A DNA stretch of 64,000 bases. Origin: Climacium dendroides. Its lineage: Eukaryota > Streptophyta > Bryopsida > Hypnales > Climaciaceae. Where the stretch lies: contig OX467092.1 in the NCBI GenBank assembly GCA_950106755.1, forward strand, positions 25,186,582 to 25,250,581, written 5' to 3'. Shown piece after piece: positions 1 to 11,413 of the stretch. Position numbers and translations under genes: made by a program. The stretch's first letter is position 1, and every line of letters begins with the position of its first letter. The notes beneath the pieces were generated by a model. It was not told the DNA's origin. It saw nothing but the letters and a program-made list of their open reading frames with translations, and did not search any database.

Positions 1-345
1 AAAATATAAACAATTATTTGTTTTTTGTTTTTTTTATATTCATATGTATGCAAAAAGCTTTAAATAATTCCATTTTGCTTAATGAGATACAAGTTATAAG
101 GAGTTTCAGTTTGTAGGCAATTATGGAATCTCTACTCTCTAAAATAAACTTTGAAGTCCATTATTTCACACAATTTTTGAAGCTTTTTGAAAAAATAAAT
201 CCTAGGATGTAGATTGTTTATTACAATATGACAACAATTAAGATTGGCATTTTTATAATTATGTAACTAATTTCTTAACAATTTAGTATTTTGAATCATT
301 CTCTACTTCTTTTTACTTACTATTTTATTCCTATCATTCCTATGT
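1..345. mobile_element. Diverged relative of the 21318-22194 TTAA element
   Basis: Shares phrases in the same order with 21600-21835, such as ATTCCATTTTG..TAATGAGAT near 67-90, GATTGGCATTTTT at 241-253 and AACAATTTAGTATTTTGAAT at 278-297. Its left terminus is outside the window and no right TTAA end could be fixed. Confidence 0.6.
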
Positions 346-904
346 GCAATACAGATAAATTAGTAGTTTAATCATGCATCAATATTTCTCTTCATAAAAT
401 TCATCTATCAATTTAAATCTTAAGGATTTTAAATCACAATTAGAACTTGCAGTTTTTTACATTGGAAAGTTTGATAAAAGTTTTGAATAGTGGCTTTGAG
501 GTTGGCCATGGCCTTCAAGAGGGCGGAAACTCATCAATGATTGGTCATTTGAACAAGCTACATGATGCCCATTTAAGAAAATTTCTTGAAATCCAAATTT
601 GATTAGCCCTCTTAGGACCTCAAATGTCTTTTAAGGATTAGACGCAAAAGTTGGGGTGAAATGTCCCCTTTGCTTGTTCTATCAAAGTCATTCCAAAAGT
701 GCATGTAAAAAGAAAAAGTCTCCCTATTTTATACTTGAGTAATTTATTTTTATACCTCTCCTAACTAACATGGGAGCTTTTATTGCAAAATACGAATTCA
801 AAATTTGCAAATTTTATCATATGTAGGAAATAAAAAAATTTCAGTATTTTCCTTCAAGGAAGAGCAAGGGGATCAGTTCCCCCTAGCCAATGCAAGAGCC
901 ATTA

Positions 905-1531
905 AAATAGAAGTACCTATTCTTGATAACTTAAGCATTTCAACTTGTACAATATAAAAATTCAATGAAAAATTGAGTTCAATGTGTGCAAACAAAGGTG
1001 AGGAAGAATGCAAAAAAATGATTCTTTTCCTTCCTACAAAAGAATATTTTTTCCAATACAAATGTGAATTTTTCTTTGGGACTAGTGTGCCTTGTATTGT
1101 TGCTACAGTCAAAACAAAAATAAAAGTAATTTTCTAATTTTTTAGTTCATAAAAACTTCAAAATTCAATAACTTTCACACCATATGTCCGAACACCACGA
1201 AACCAAGCCGGTGGCACCCCTCCTCGTTGAGGGCTTTCTGACAATACCAAGAACGCGACCGGGGGACACATGGTCTAGGAGATCTCAATGTGACAAACAA
1301 ACAAAACAAATAGCCAAACTTAAGGTATAGATCTATTCAGGTCTCATAGACTTACTGGTATTGTAGTTAGCTTTGGCACTTTCCCCTAAGCAAGAAGGGA
1401 AGAGAGATGAGTGAACAAAAAGGTACAAATAGAGAATCTCTCTCAATGAATAGTGCATCCATTATTGTCTACAATAGGTCAACCTAAAAAGCCATGACAG
1501 GGGCTGTCCAAAATAGGTACTTCTACCTTAC
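905..1531. mobile_element. Dispersed foldback element G, copy 1
   Basis: Starts with TAGAAGTACCTATTC and ends with its inverse (AATAGGTACTTCTACCTTA), giving an AGGTAGAAGTACC-type terminus. The interior matches the copy at 14560-14943 (gagttcaatg-gtgcaaaca and the 1370-1525 block). Sequence at about 1186-1330 is absent from the other copies and may be a separate insertion. No coding capacity. Confidence 0.55.
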
Positions 1532-2900
1532 CGTAATCTTCACTCACTGTCACCAAGGAAGGACCTGCCTGCAACAAAAACTTTTCTGAAAGTGAGAGAC
1601 AGAGAGCGATGCAAAGGAAAACTGACGAGGGTGAGTGCCAACTTCGCCTCGCAAATCTTTAAGTTGTATGAAACACTTGCATATGTCGTCACTTGGAAGA
1701 TAAACCCGTCTAGGAAGAGTTCCTCTAAAGTTGCAGATAAGGGAGGGAGTTTTCACTAGCTTGAACTGAAAAAACAAGTCTTATATGGCAAGCTGAGGAA
1801 AAGGCCAAACCAATGTTCGGGGAGAATTGCCAGTTTAGTTCATCGCTAGCCACTGGAATTGGGGAAAAAAACGGCTGCAATTTGAAAACATCAAAAAAAA
1901 TTGGTGAAGAAATCTATAAAATTTCTATTTGGAGTAAAGAATAGAAAAGAAATTGGACTCAGTACTTGAAAAAACATATCAATATTAATGGGAATTAATA
2001 AAGAGTAGTTGGTAAAACTCAAATAATATTAATACCACATGTTGGGCAAAACATCAGATGTTAAGTTTACAAGTGTGAATGTACCATCACTTGCCTTATC
2101 AACCGCTACAATGGAAGTGTTAAAGCATCGTCACTCATTCACAAGGAATAGTCCCAGCCCACTTAGTACAAAGCCCACATTCAGAAACATCCTCTACGAT
2201 AGACCGGTCAACTTCCAAAATCAACTTGGCTCCACCCAAATAAGCATTCAATCCTCCATCACAACATGTCCACTCATCTCTTCTCTAAGCTTGGACTCTC
2301 CTTGTCCTTGTCTAACAATGTTTTTGTTTCCCTTTTTGAAAAGTTTGACAACTATAGTAGCTTCTACCAATGAGAATGCAACACTATTTGAGATATGGAT
2401 AGAAAAGGTGGGGAACTATTTGTTATTGGAGTTGGGAAGGAGAGTTCAACCTGCCAAAAGCCATTTGGCAAAGCAATTCCTAATGAATGAGCGGCAATTC
2501 TCTTAAGTACTGATTTATGTAGTAACATGCCTATAATATGTCAACAATATTTTATACTATTACTAAGGGCGCAATATTAGTGCTACTAAAAGATGTCACA
2601 ATTGGCACAACACAATAATATTACAACTTGCACTAATTTAAACCATAAATCATTCCCAAAGTATCTTTTCTAATGTAAAGAGGATTTACATGTCTAATCT
2701 TTGGATCTTGTAGTTGGCTAATATAAGAATGTATAGAAGAGCTTTGAAAACTTTAATAATAGCATTCAAAGGGAAAGAAACCCACTTTTTGTACATTGTT
2801 ACAATAGATTATAAGACTTTGATTTTGCTTCTCCTAAAAATTTTGCACCAAAAGTTTTGATTGAATTTTTCTAATGCAAAATTGAGTTGAGAGTTTTGGG
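1532..2900. other. Left-arm-only block with no recognised gene
   Basis: With copy 1 of element G it forms about 2.3 kb (roughly 580-2900) whose place on the right arm is taken by about 200 unrelated bp near 58510-58712. It is AT-rich and contains the 155-aa frame at 2039-2506. Whether it is an insertion here or a replacement on the right cannot be told. Confidence 0.6.
2039..2506 (+). CDS. Unassigned 155-aa open frame
   Basis: ATG-initiated and the longest frame outside the LRR genes. The product begins MLGKTSDVKFTSVNVPSLAL and is rich in Ser, Thr and Pro, with a hydrophobic stretch near residue 95 (LTMFLFPFLKSL). I recognise no domain. It lies in a block absent from the right arm, so it has no second copy to test conservation. 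It may be chance or a fragment of a larger spliced or transposon gene. Confidence 0.15.
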   Translation: MLGKTSDVKFTSVNVPSLALSTATMEVLKHRHSFTRNSPSPLSTKPTFRNILYDRPVNFQNQLGSTQISIQSSITTCPLISSLSLDSPCPCLTMFLFPFLKSLTTIVASTNENATLFEIWIEKVGNYLLLELGRRVQPAKSHLAKQFLMNERQFS

Positions 2901-3885
2901 GTTTGTAAAGAAAAAATGATATATCTTCTTAAAAAAATTGTCAAGTAGAAACACTGATGTCTATACATCATCAATGTATTAGTATTCCATATGGAATATA
3001 GATAAAGCAATGGTTTAAAACTATGGGTTTTCTAAAATAATAAATCAATGGTTACAAATGTCCAATGGGGAGTTTGTCTTCCTATAAAAATCAACGGCTA
3101 CAAATTTCCAATGGAGAAGTCCGTCTTCCTCTAAAAATCCACAACTCCAAATTTTTGATGACAGGGAGACAAGCACATGGTTGCTTGCAACTTTGGGATA
3201 CATTGTTGGTGTATTTGAGTGGATAGTCACTCCATGTACCAAAGCCTCAATCAACAAACTTGGAGCCAAGTATTCTTGTCTAATTTCTTAATTCTATATT
3301 CCAAAATCTAGGGGTTCAAATACTAGTGTCAATTCAAGTTATCACCAAAAAATAAGGGATAATTAATACATGCATCAATAAACCCTATTTGCATTTGTAC
3401 TCATATGTATGTCTATCTATATTTGTACAAATGTTAGTAACCCTACATATTCATATTCATACATCTCTCTATTTGTATCCACAATTGTACCAATAATTAT
3501 AGGTAGACTTGCCTAAGTTGACCCCTCATTGTCATTTTATTTCTCTTCTAGCCAACCCTTAGCTTCTCAGCTATTTGTAGTTGGTGCTTTTCAAGGGATA
3601 AGGTGGATGCACTAGAATCACCCCTATATAAAACCACCACCATCACTATGTATGCATCTCCAAAATCAAGATGTACATATGTTGAAGAAACAATTTTAGA
3701 TCATTTACCAAAAACAACTTTGATCCTTCATAACTTTTGCATACAATATCTAAATATCATATTAATTGGTACATTGGTTTGATGTGTTGGAATCTTCTTT
3801 CACCTATCAATAAGAAAATACAAAAATTTGACCCATTCAATAATACAAATCAGGCATAGTAGCAAAAAGTGGCGATTTGGAGGTA
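2901..3885. other. Outer arm sequence, non-coding
   Basis: Pairs with about 57715-58500 of the right arm with many differences. No gene seen; the 74-aa minus frame at 3045-3269 is not preserved in the mirror. At about 3670 it preserves the empty site for the two MITEs inserted at 56871 and 57264 on the right. Confidence 0.7.
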
Positions 3886-4295
3886 AGGTAGGAGGTTCTA
3901 AAATCGCAAGGCTATTAAGAATTGTCCCTATAAATAGCTATGAAATGGACAAGAAGGGTTCTTAAATTGACTACTATAGTCATTCGAATAAATTGAGGAA
4001 AAAAAGCATAATTATTAATGTAAGAGCAAATTATTGTTTTTGCTTTCCCCATTGTAAGTTGCAAGTGAATGGTTTATGGAAGACCTAGGGTCATAAATAG
4101 GGGCCTGCAACACAATTTGTTTGAAAATTCATAAGTAATTCAAAAATTCTTCAAAAAAATATGAAACCACTTGTGTTAAATTCCTCATCTATTTCTCTTT
4201 GTCTGAAAAATGAGTTAAAAATATTCCTATCGGAGGAAATACATAAAAAAAAGGCAGACCAACCCTCATATGAGTAGTTTCTGAGCCTCCTACCT
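3886..4295. mobile_element. AGGTA-type MITE, subfamily C, copy 1
   Basis: Inverted termini AGGTAGGAGGTTC / GAGCCTCCTACCT, with TA on the left flank and TG on the right. The right arm near 56600-56640 lacks it. The interior resembles the copies at 9335-9745 and 48192-48602 (for example AAATTCATAA-TAATTCAAAAAT). About 410 bp, no open frame. Confidence 0.7.
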
Positions 4296-6596
4296 TGTTC
4301 ACCTCTGTCTCCAGTGATGATTATTCAATGCCTATGTGAAAAAGGCATAAGTACCCATGACTGAGTTTCTTCAATGAGAAGTTTGTTTGTTGAGTGTCTG
4401 TATATCCCAAATTTCTACACATTGGGCAGAGTATTTTCCAAGTACTTCAAAATGATGAATGGGTATGAAAAAACGACTTTTATGTTTTATTCTTCAAGTA
4501 GCACTTTATAATGATTTCCTCCAAATTGTCAATTCTGGAGAAGAGTCCAGACGTTCTGGGATTAATCAGAGTTAGCAAAATAATGGGATTCTCATTGCAG
4601 ATGTTTGAAAATAGAAAGATTTATTTGTCTCCCCCGCCAGGCCGCCACTGGGCAACAGAATTTAGTAAAAAAAAAAATAGTATCCTACAAATTTTTGTCA
4701 GAACCATTGTTTGTTTGTTTTTTCAATCCTGACCACCAGGTACAGTACAGTACTGAAGCATACTTAAAAACATCTGAAAGCTTCCAGAGTTCAGTTAACT
4801 CTCTTTTTTTTCTGTTTTTTTTCCTGATGAGCTTACTTTCATAATCCATTTTCCATTTGTTACTAAACGTAGGTTAATAGGGTTGAACTGAGGGTTGAAA
4901 TTGACTCCTTCCCACTGGGTGACTCAGTGAGTCCTTTGGCACCCGCCAGCTGTTTTTTTCTTTCTGTTCTTTTCTTTTCCCTTGGGCGATACAAAAGCTG
5001 TAATGTAAGGTAATGTATTCATGGCCAATGAGTGTGAGTGCCTCCAAATGGGGAAGGACCGTCAGGCTGGCCACAGTTCCCAGCTCCAGCTCTGCCTTGC
5101 ATGGCCAACTGAGAACTGGACCCGCTGCCTTCCAGTTTGCCAGTTTGCATCCAAGATCATTTCCCAGGGATTCCATATCTGCGACCAGCCTGCATTATGT
5201 GGTTCATAATGGCCAAGCACGCTCCACACCCAGACAGACACCCAGATGCTGAGGAGGCTTGAGCAGACTGAGCAAAGCCAAGCTAAGCTTCAGTTCTACC
5301 CAGCCCATAATGAAGTTATCCCTCACCACCCTCCCTCGCTCGCTTGCTGAGTTTGGCAAGACAAGAGAATGAGGCCAATTACTTACACCTGGCCCCAAAT
5401 AAAACTTACCCGGGGATTCTCCGGACAACACTCCAGAGGCCGCTAAGCCAAATAAGCTAATAAGGTAGGCTAATAAGTTAACAAGCTAAGCTGAGCTGAG
5501 CTGCGCTGCTGCACTTCCAGGGTTGGTTTGTGTCCCACCTTCGTTTGTTTATCCATTGGTAAGCAGCTTCAGGAGATGTCCTTGCCAACAAGGACAGACT
5601 GTAAGGAAAAAACTCAATTACTCCAAGTGCTTCACGGTGTGCCAAACTGTTGAATGGTTAGTACTAAGGTCGCTGACCCATCCCCAACCACTTAAGCCAA
5701 TGAGGCATGTTTGGAGGGAAGGTTTTTTGAATGTGGAACTTTTCCCATGTGCTGAAATTTTTGACTCTGGAAGGGTTGCATATTTTTCCAAAAAATTTAT
5801 TAAAAAAATATAATTATTATGAATTTTTTAGTGAAAGATTCTCTAGTGACTTGGAATGGTGACATATAGACCTTTCAATTTCTAACCATAGGTTGATTGC
5901 AAAATTGACCAAGGGTTGGTTGCAATATTGATAGCTTTCCAACTGATCGTAATGCACCACAACTGCTCCTTCAACTCCACCACAACTTCATGGAAAGAAA
6001 GCAGCCTACACATTGGAAATGGGGTGATGGTTGGAAATGGGTTGGCTACTATAACTAATCTTGCCAAGTCTTGCAACTTGACTTATAAGGTAGACAACCC
6101 TATTACCGCCCTGATTGGCAATCTAAATATCTTGGGGCCAACTCCAAGAGAGGCACATATTTTTCAAAGGTGTTTGCTTGTTTCAGAAATCAAACCCAAG
6201 TGGGATTGTAATTTTTCAATTCAGATTGTAGTTTTTGTGAGTTTTTGAAGCAGTCTAACCTAAAATTTCAAAATTGCCTATAGAGTGGAGTCATAAACAC
6301 TCTATTAACAACCCACAATTTGCCTTTCCATGTGTTTATGAGCACTTAAAGTATTCACCAATAAAGCATTGACAAATTATTCCTTGTGACGTTAATGCAT
6401 TGATTTTGTCATAAAAATAAATGGAGTTGGATGAGTTTGGTGGTAGAAATAAGCAAATGGTGCAAATGGGCTAAGTCTACATTAGTTCAAGTGCTTCACA
6501 TCTTGGAAGAGTACCGAATCAACAATTGATCTTGCCATGTCCAAGAACTTAACTTAATCGCAACACTCATACAAATATTTGCTTGTCCCACCTTGA
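4296..6596. other. Outer arm sequence with a GC-rich conserved tract
   Basis: Pairs with about 52783-56420. The tract at 4890-5530 (mirror about 53880-54510) is much more GC-rich than its surroundings and ends in GAGCTGAGCTGCGCTGCTGC-like repeats. It resembles a gene 5' region, but no frame stays open in both arms. TTAA at 4874-4877 is the empty site of the 54521-55256 insertion. Confidence 0.6.
5952..6248 (+). CDS. Unassigned open frame kept in both arms (left)
   Basis: ATG-initiated, 98 aa, beginning MHHNCSFNSTTTSWKESSLHIGNG. The mirror frame on the right (53207-53458, minus) stays open for 83 codons with about six substitutions, and its DNA is more alike between arms than the neighbouring sequence. 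The IGNG phrase recalls copia-type polyproteins, but that is too little to assign it. It could be a gene fragment or chance. Confidence 0.2.
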   Translation: MHHNCSFNSTTTSWKESSLHIGNGVMVGNGLATITNLAKSCNLTYKVDNPITALIGNLNILGPTPREAHIFQRCLLVSEIKPKWDCNFSIQIVVFVSF

Positions 6597-6827
6597 AGTA
6601 GGAATACTATAAACAATTCATGGACCTTAAATAGTTAGAATGTACATGCTCTTGTCATTTCAAGGCATTAATGTAGATCTACAATACATGTCTTATTTCT
6701 TGGAATCCCAAAACAAAGCACATACTTTCAAGCTACATGTATGCCTTGAAATGACGAGAGCATATACATTTTTAATGTTTAATTAAAGCCCATAAACCGT
6801 TCATGGTATTCCTACCTTAGTCCTCTT
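6597..6827. mobile_element. AGGTA-type foldback MITE, subfamily E (left)
   Basis: Long inverted halves: TAGGAATACTATAAACAATT at the left end pairs with the inverse of GTTCATGGTATTCCTACCT at the right. The inner repeats TCATTTCAAGGCAT and ATGCCTTGAAATGA also pair. TA follows the right end; the left end has lost its AGG. Present in both arms, so it predates the duplication. Confidence 0.7.
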
Positions 6828-7033
6828 TTTTCATCGTCATCCAAAACATTCATCCAATATATGTCATGCATCACTTAGTTGCTTGTTCAAATTGCTAGTA
6901 GCATGTTTTTGTTTGTTTGTTTTTAATAGAAGGGGGCATGCCTAATGCTTAAAAGGAGAAAAATAGTGCCACAAACTAAAGGCCAAAGGCTAAACAACTA
7001 GGTGAAAAAAAAAATCACTATAAAAAAAAAAAT

Positions 7034-7375
7034 CACTATAAAAAAAAACATGTGTATTATGTGACATTCACTACAAAAAAATGGGTGTCCACAATGATTG
7101 CAAAATGACTGCAAAATGACTTCTATAGTCATTTTGCAGTCATTTTGTAGTCATTGTGGACACCCATTTTTTTGTAGTGATTTTATTATTTTCACAAACA
7201 AATTTTAGGTGACATCAAATAAAGCAACTTGTATTTTTATGTCAATAGTAACATCCAATATAACATTTAGACATTACTATTGACATGAAAATACAAGTTG
7301 TTTTATGAGACATCACCTTAAAATTGTCTAACAAAAATTATAAAACGTTACGTAAAACATATGTTTTCGATAGTG
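7034..7375. mobile_element. CACTAT-terminated foldback MITE (left), carrying a nested MITE
   Basis: Begins CACTATA with AACATGTGTATTATGTGAC shortly after and ends with the inverted counterpart GTTACGTAAAACATATG..ATAGTG. A 3-bp AAT lies on both sides (7031-7033, 7376-7378). The right-arm copy is uninterrupted; here 7069-7179 is a second MITE. The terminal CACTATAAAAAAA motif is duplicated just upstream at about 7014-7024. Confidence 0.85.
7069..7179. mobile_element. CACTA-type hairpin MITE nested in 7034-7375
   Basis: 111 bp, almost a perfect palindrome: CACTACAAAAAAATGGGTG.. pairs with ..CACCCATTTTTTTGTAGTG, with only a few mismatches in about 52-bp arms. Flanked by ATT on both sides (7066-7068, 7180-7182). 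The right-arm copy of the host MITE is unbroken at this point, so this is a later, left-only insertion. Confidence 0.9.
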
Positions 7376-9334
7376 AATCAAATGCTAATTAGGAATTTGA
7401 GGTTGAAGACCAACATCCCTATAAGGTGACCTCCTTCTCCAAAAAACAAGAATAAATGGTGAAATGCCAAGAACAAAGTTTTGAAGACTTAAAACACAAG
7501 ACCCAAACAACATTATTAGAACCACCAAAAACCACCTCTAAATTACAAGAAAGTTCTACAATGGACTTTTCAATTTCCAAGTAACGACTTTGTCATGATG
7601 AAAGCCAAAAAATGGAGAGCACTCATTCATTGGCAAGCTCCCCGGCTCGAGCTTGGATGTGGCCGATGAAGAAAAAGTGGTTGATTGTGTACCCGGGGAA
7701 GGACAAAAAAAGTTTGGTCACAATACAAATGGCTCTCCAAACACTAGGAGAGCATTCCTACTATGCCAATTGACTTATCCTAGATCTTGTCACTATGTTG
7801 GTTTGTGCACCATTTCTTACATTTTTTTAATCAAGTGATATTTTATTGGCTCTTGATTTTGAAAAGTCATTAATGCATGAGGTTTTCTTGTTTTTGAGTG
7901 TTTGCTTCCTAGGAATGAATGGAGGATAGAAACAACTCAATAGCTACAGGGCTCAAGCTAATCCATTTTCCCTACCTTGTTTTGCAGAAACGGCTAGCAA
8001 TACTCTAAGTTAGGTATTGTCACATGTAAATATGGTTAAACTATAGTAATTTTTATTGGATCTTATATGGAATCAAAAGGATTTAAGGTTTGGTCCTTAA
8101 TGTCCTTAGCACAATTCAAAGTTAAAAGCATTTCCACCAATGCACAAGGAAATGGTGCCAATTTTCAATACTTGTTAAGTTCAAAAGCATAGGAAGGGCT
8201 TGCTTGTGTATTGTAATAGGTTGACAAGCCTACATCCTTAATTAGGGAGTTGGAGTTCACAATTATCACATTCCTAAGTTGGTTGGGGAAGTGGGGCTTA
8301 ATTCTCAACCTTGGGCCATCTCCCAACTTGAAATGAATGGCGAATGAATGCAAGGCCGGATTTCATGACTACTCCCCATCAAAAAATAAGACCAAACATT
8401 TTTTTTCGTCATTATTGTGCTAGAAGTCAAACGAGCAAGATACGGGAAGATGAAGTGTGGCAATGAAAATTCTTTATCACTTGTATTGAAAAACACTCCA
8501 AGTTACAACTAGTAGGTCAACTCCAAGCTTCCTAATGTGCCAAACCCTTTGCCGAGGTTTGGTCCTTCTATGCTTGTTTGGAGTAGGATCCTTTGTTGTT
8601 TAGCTGCTTAGAAATATAAAAATGGTCATTGAGGCTTGCCCTCTTGTTTTGAGTATTGTTTCCCCTTGCAATGAAATTTGTCCATGTGTTTGAAAACAAC
8701 AAAAAACATAACAAAACAAAAACAAAAACAACAAAAAACAACTTTGCAAGGGAAATATGACATGCCCCGGTGGAGATGCTCTAAGTGTATGAGTGGCCAA
8801 GAAACTGAAGCACACAGCAGTGAGCCTGCCGTCCAGCACAAAGCTCGAGCAAGAGGCTCGTTCAGTTAACTTTAGTTGCCTTTGGTCACGGGGGCTCATG
8901 GCCATAATTTCCATGAAGAAGCTGTTAGAAATTAGTAGCTCATGATTTCGACTTTTAAATTAAATTATTATTATTTTTTCTTCCTGTCAGGTGGGGTGGT
9001 CATGCGGTCATGCCCAATGTTTCATTTATGAGCTGAGAACCAGTGTCTGAGGTGGAAATAATTATCAAGTGAAGTGAACCTCCAAATGTTGCTACTTCAT
9101 TCGGCTGGGTCTTGATGGATGGAAGGGAGCTGGTCAGTCCGCTGCCCTGGAAGGGAATTTCGTGGAGACCGTCGGTCAATCCGCATTGAAGGGAAGCGTA
9201 CCTGCTCTCGACCCTTGACTGACCGACTCCAAATCTACAACAATCCCGTGCAGGCAAAAATTCATCCAAAACTCCACACAAACAGAGCCCATAGTCAACC
9301 GCTCAAGCAATTCCACACGTGTTTTGGAGTAGTA
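7376..9334. other. Outer arm sequence, no gene recognised
   Basis: Pairs with about 48603-52144. Short frames at 8165-8496 and 8600-8914 have partners on the right (49472-49893, 49052-49342), but frames shift and start codons are mostly non-ATG, so they are more likely remnants of shared ancestry than genes. An A/C-rich low-complexity patch lies at 8697-8742. Confidence 0.6.
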
Positions 9335-9745
9335 AGGTAGTCGGTCCACGAACCGAGCATCTAAGGACTGAAACTGAATTTTGGGCAGGTGAAACTTCTC
9401 AAAATATTTTTGAGTAAATTTTCCTTGAAAGATGAGAGGAATTGGCATCGAACCCAAGTTGTTTCATATTTTTTGGATCATTTTTGAATTAGTTATGAAT
9501 TTTCAAACAAGATGTGGTATAGGTCCCTATTTATGTCCCTAGGGCTTCCATGAACTATTCACGTGCAACTTGTGAAGATAAATGGGAAAGCAAAGAGTAT
9601 GATTGGCTCTTGTCATTAACAATATTTTTTTTCTTTCCATTCATTCAAGGACTACAAAGGTCCATTTAAGAACCACTTCATATCCATTCACAACCACCTA
9701 TATGGGTTGTTCTTAATGCCCGCTTGTATTTTGAGCCTCCTACCT
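9335..9745. mobile_element. AGGTA-type MITE, subfamily C, copy 2 (left)
   Basis: 411 bp between TA at 9333-9334 and TA at 9746-9747, with termini AGGTAGTCGG and CCTCCTACCT. Present at the same place and with the same length in the right arm. The interior is related to copy 1. Confidence 0.7.
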
Positions 9746-10289
9746 TAGAAGGCAACATAAATTTTTTGCTCTTTAGAAAGATAGAAATGATGGATATTTT
9801 CAATTTTTTATGATTTTTTTTTAATTTCAAATTACTATGAATTTTAGAAGTCAAAAGTTGGCCTAAACCCATACCCAATTTATAGACTTTTCCAATTCCA
9901 ATCATTCAAGAACTATATTCTTGCTGCCTACTTCCTACTCTCTTGCTCACTACGTCAAGACATATGTTAGTCCCACCCTAGAAAAGGAGAAAAATATCAC
10001 ATTCCAAGCTTTGGTTGGAAATTTGCTCCAACCTTAGTTGGAAATAGTTGCACTCTGTAGGTTGGCTATGGATCCTTGGTTGGGAATGTGTGGTGCTACC
10101 ACAGTGGTCTCATCAAAAAGCCTCATTGCGGGAAATGGAAGGATAAAGTCAGAGTGTACATGAGGGAGTCCTAAGAAAAGGTGTTGGAACTACCAAATTG
10201 GGGTATTTCAACTAACAATAGAATTGGGGAAAGCTTGCTCAAATTAGTCACTTCAACTTCATTTAATTTGAGAGCCACGCCTCAGTTAA
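9746..10289. other. Outer arm sequence, no gene recognised
   Basis: Pairs with about 47620-48190. Ends at the TTAA target (10286-10289) of the following element. Non-coding as far as I can see. Confidence 0.6.
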
Positions 10290-11258
10290 CCCCTAAATGT
10301 CACAAGGGATGAAAAACATCCTCATAGCCTAAAAGTCAAATTCAAGGGGCTGTAATTTTTGCATCCAATGTCCAAATTCAATAAAAGCTTGTTGGAGAAG
10401 TGGCACATACTAATCTAGTTTGTGTGATAAAATTTTCAGATCAATACAAGATGTATAATAGTTTTGGGAGCCAATCAAAGTTCATAGGTTCAATTTGAGC
10501 TCACCAAATTGCATTTGATGGCTGCAACTTTGGGGGCTTGTATCTTTGTAATCTAATGTTTGTTTTCAATCAAATTTGTTGGATTTTGTTTCCACTGAAG
10601 TCTTATTATTGTGGTAAAGTTTTCATGTCAATCCGAGTTGTTTCGAATGATTGGAAGCAATTCAAAGTTCAAAATCTAGACATTGGTGGATTCCAGTGAA
10701 CTTCGGCAGCCTATAACTTCTTTGTACAATGTCCAAATCCAACAATACTTATTGTTAAAGTTGTGCATATTAGTCTAGTTTGTGTGGTTAAAATTTTATA
10801 GCAATCCAAAAGGTTATGAGTGATTGAGAAGCATTTTAATACAAAGAGGTTCAATCATAGATGTGATTTTCTGTTACTTTTTTCATTGTATTATGACATT
10901 TCAAATCCATTTTGCGGACACAATGATTCATTTGAATGATATTTTTACACCAAAGTGTATATATTCTGGTTTTGAATCACTTTGTAGCTTAAAGTTTTTT
11001 CAATTGAGTAGGTTTAGAAATCGAATTTCACCTCAAAATGTGTTTTAAAGAAAATTTCAGCACCTTTTTCCAACACTAAAACATTATAATCTTCCAATCT
11101 ATACGGTCAAATGACCCCAAATTTGTTCCACACCATTTACAACATGCACACTATAATATTGTACGGTTGAGATCTTCAAACATTACTCTAATTTTGACTT
11201 TTAAAACTTGCAAAGGTAGGCAATTTTTATGCCTGGTTGGACCTCCGGCAATGAGGGG
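10290..11258. mobile_element. TTAA-flanked element with internal tandem repeats (left only)
   Basis: 969 bp. Termini CCCCTAAATGTC and the inverse CCCCTCATTGCC, flanked by TTAA at 10286-10289 and 11259-11262. The right arm reads through without it (CCTCAG-TCAA-GCTTAC near 47620-47635), which fits a single TTAA target with one later change. Inside, three diverged tandem units of about 150-190 bp start near 10339, 10517 and 10705 (shared phrases AATGTCCAAATYCAA and TCTAGTTTGTGTG). No transposase frame. Confidence 0.85.
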
Positions 11259-11413
11259 TTAAGCTTACTTGGTGAAAAATGAAACACATACACAAGGGTA
11301 GTTTTCTCATGCCCCAAAGAAATGTACACAAGTGAAGGAAAATCATGAGCTTGACTACCAGTGCAGGTCTGTAAAGTACAGTATAGCCACCTGTTCAAAA
11401 AGTGTACAAACTA

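Noticed and set aside
8600..9457. Overlapping minus-strand frames as a gene, with mirror at 48588-49342
   Set aside because: Frames shift between arms and most begin with non-ATG codons; if ever a gene, it is decayed beyond assignment.
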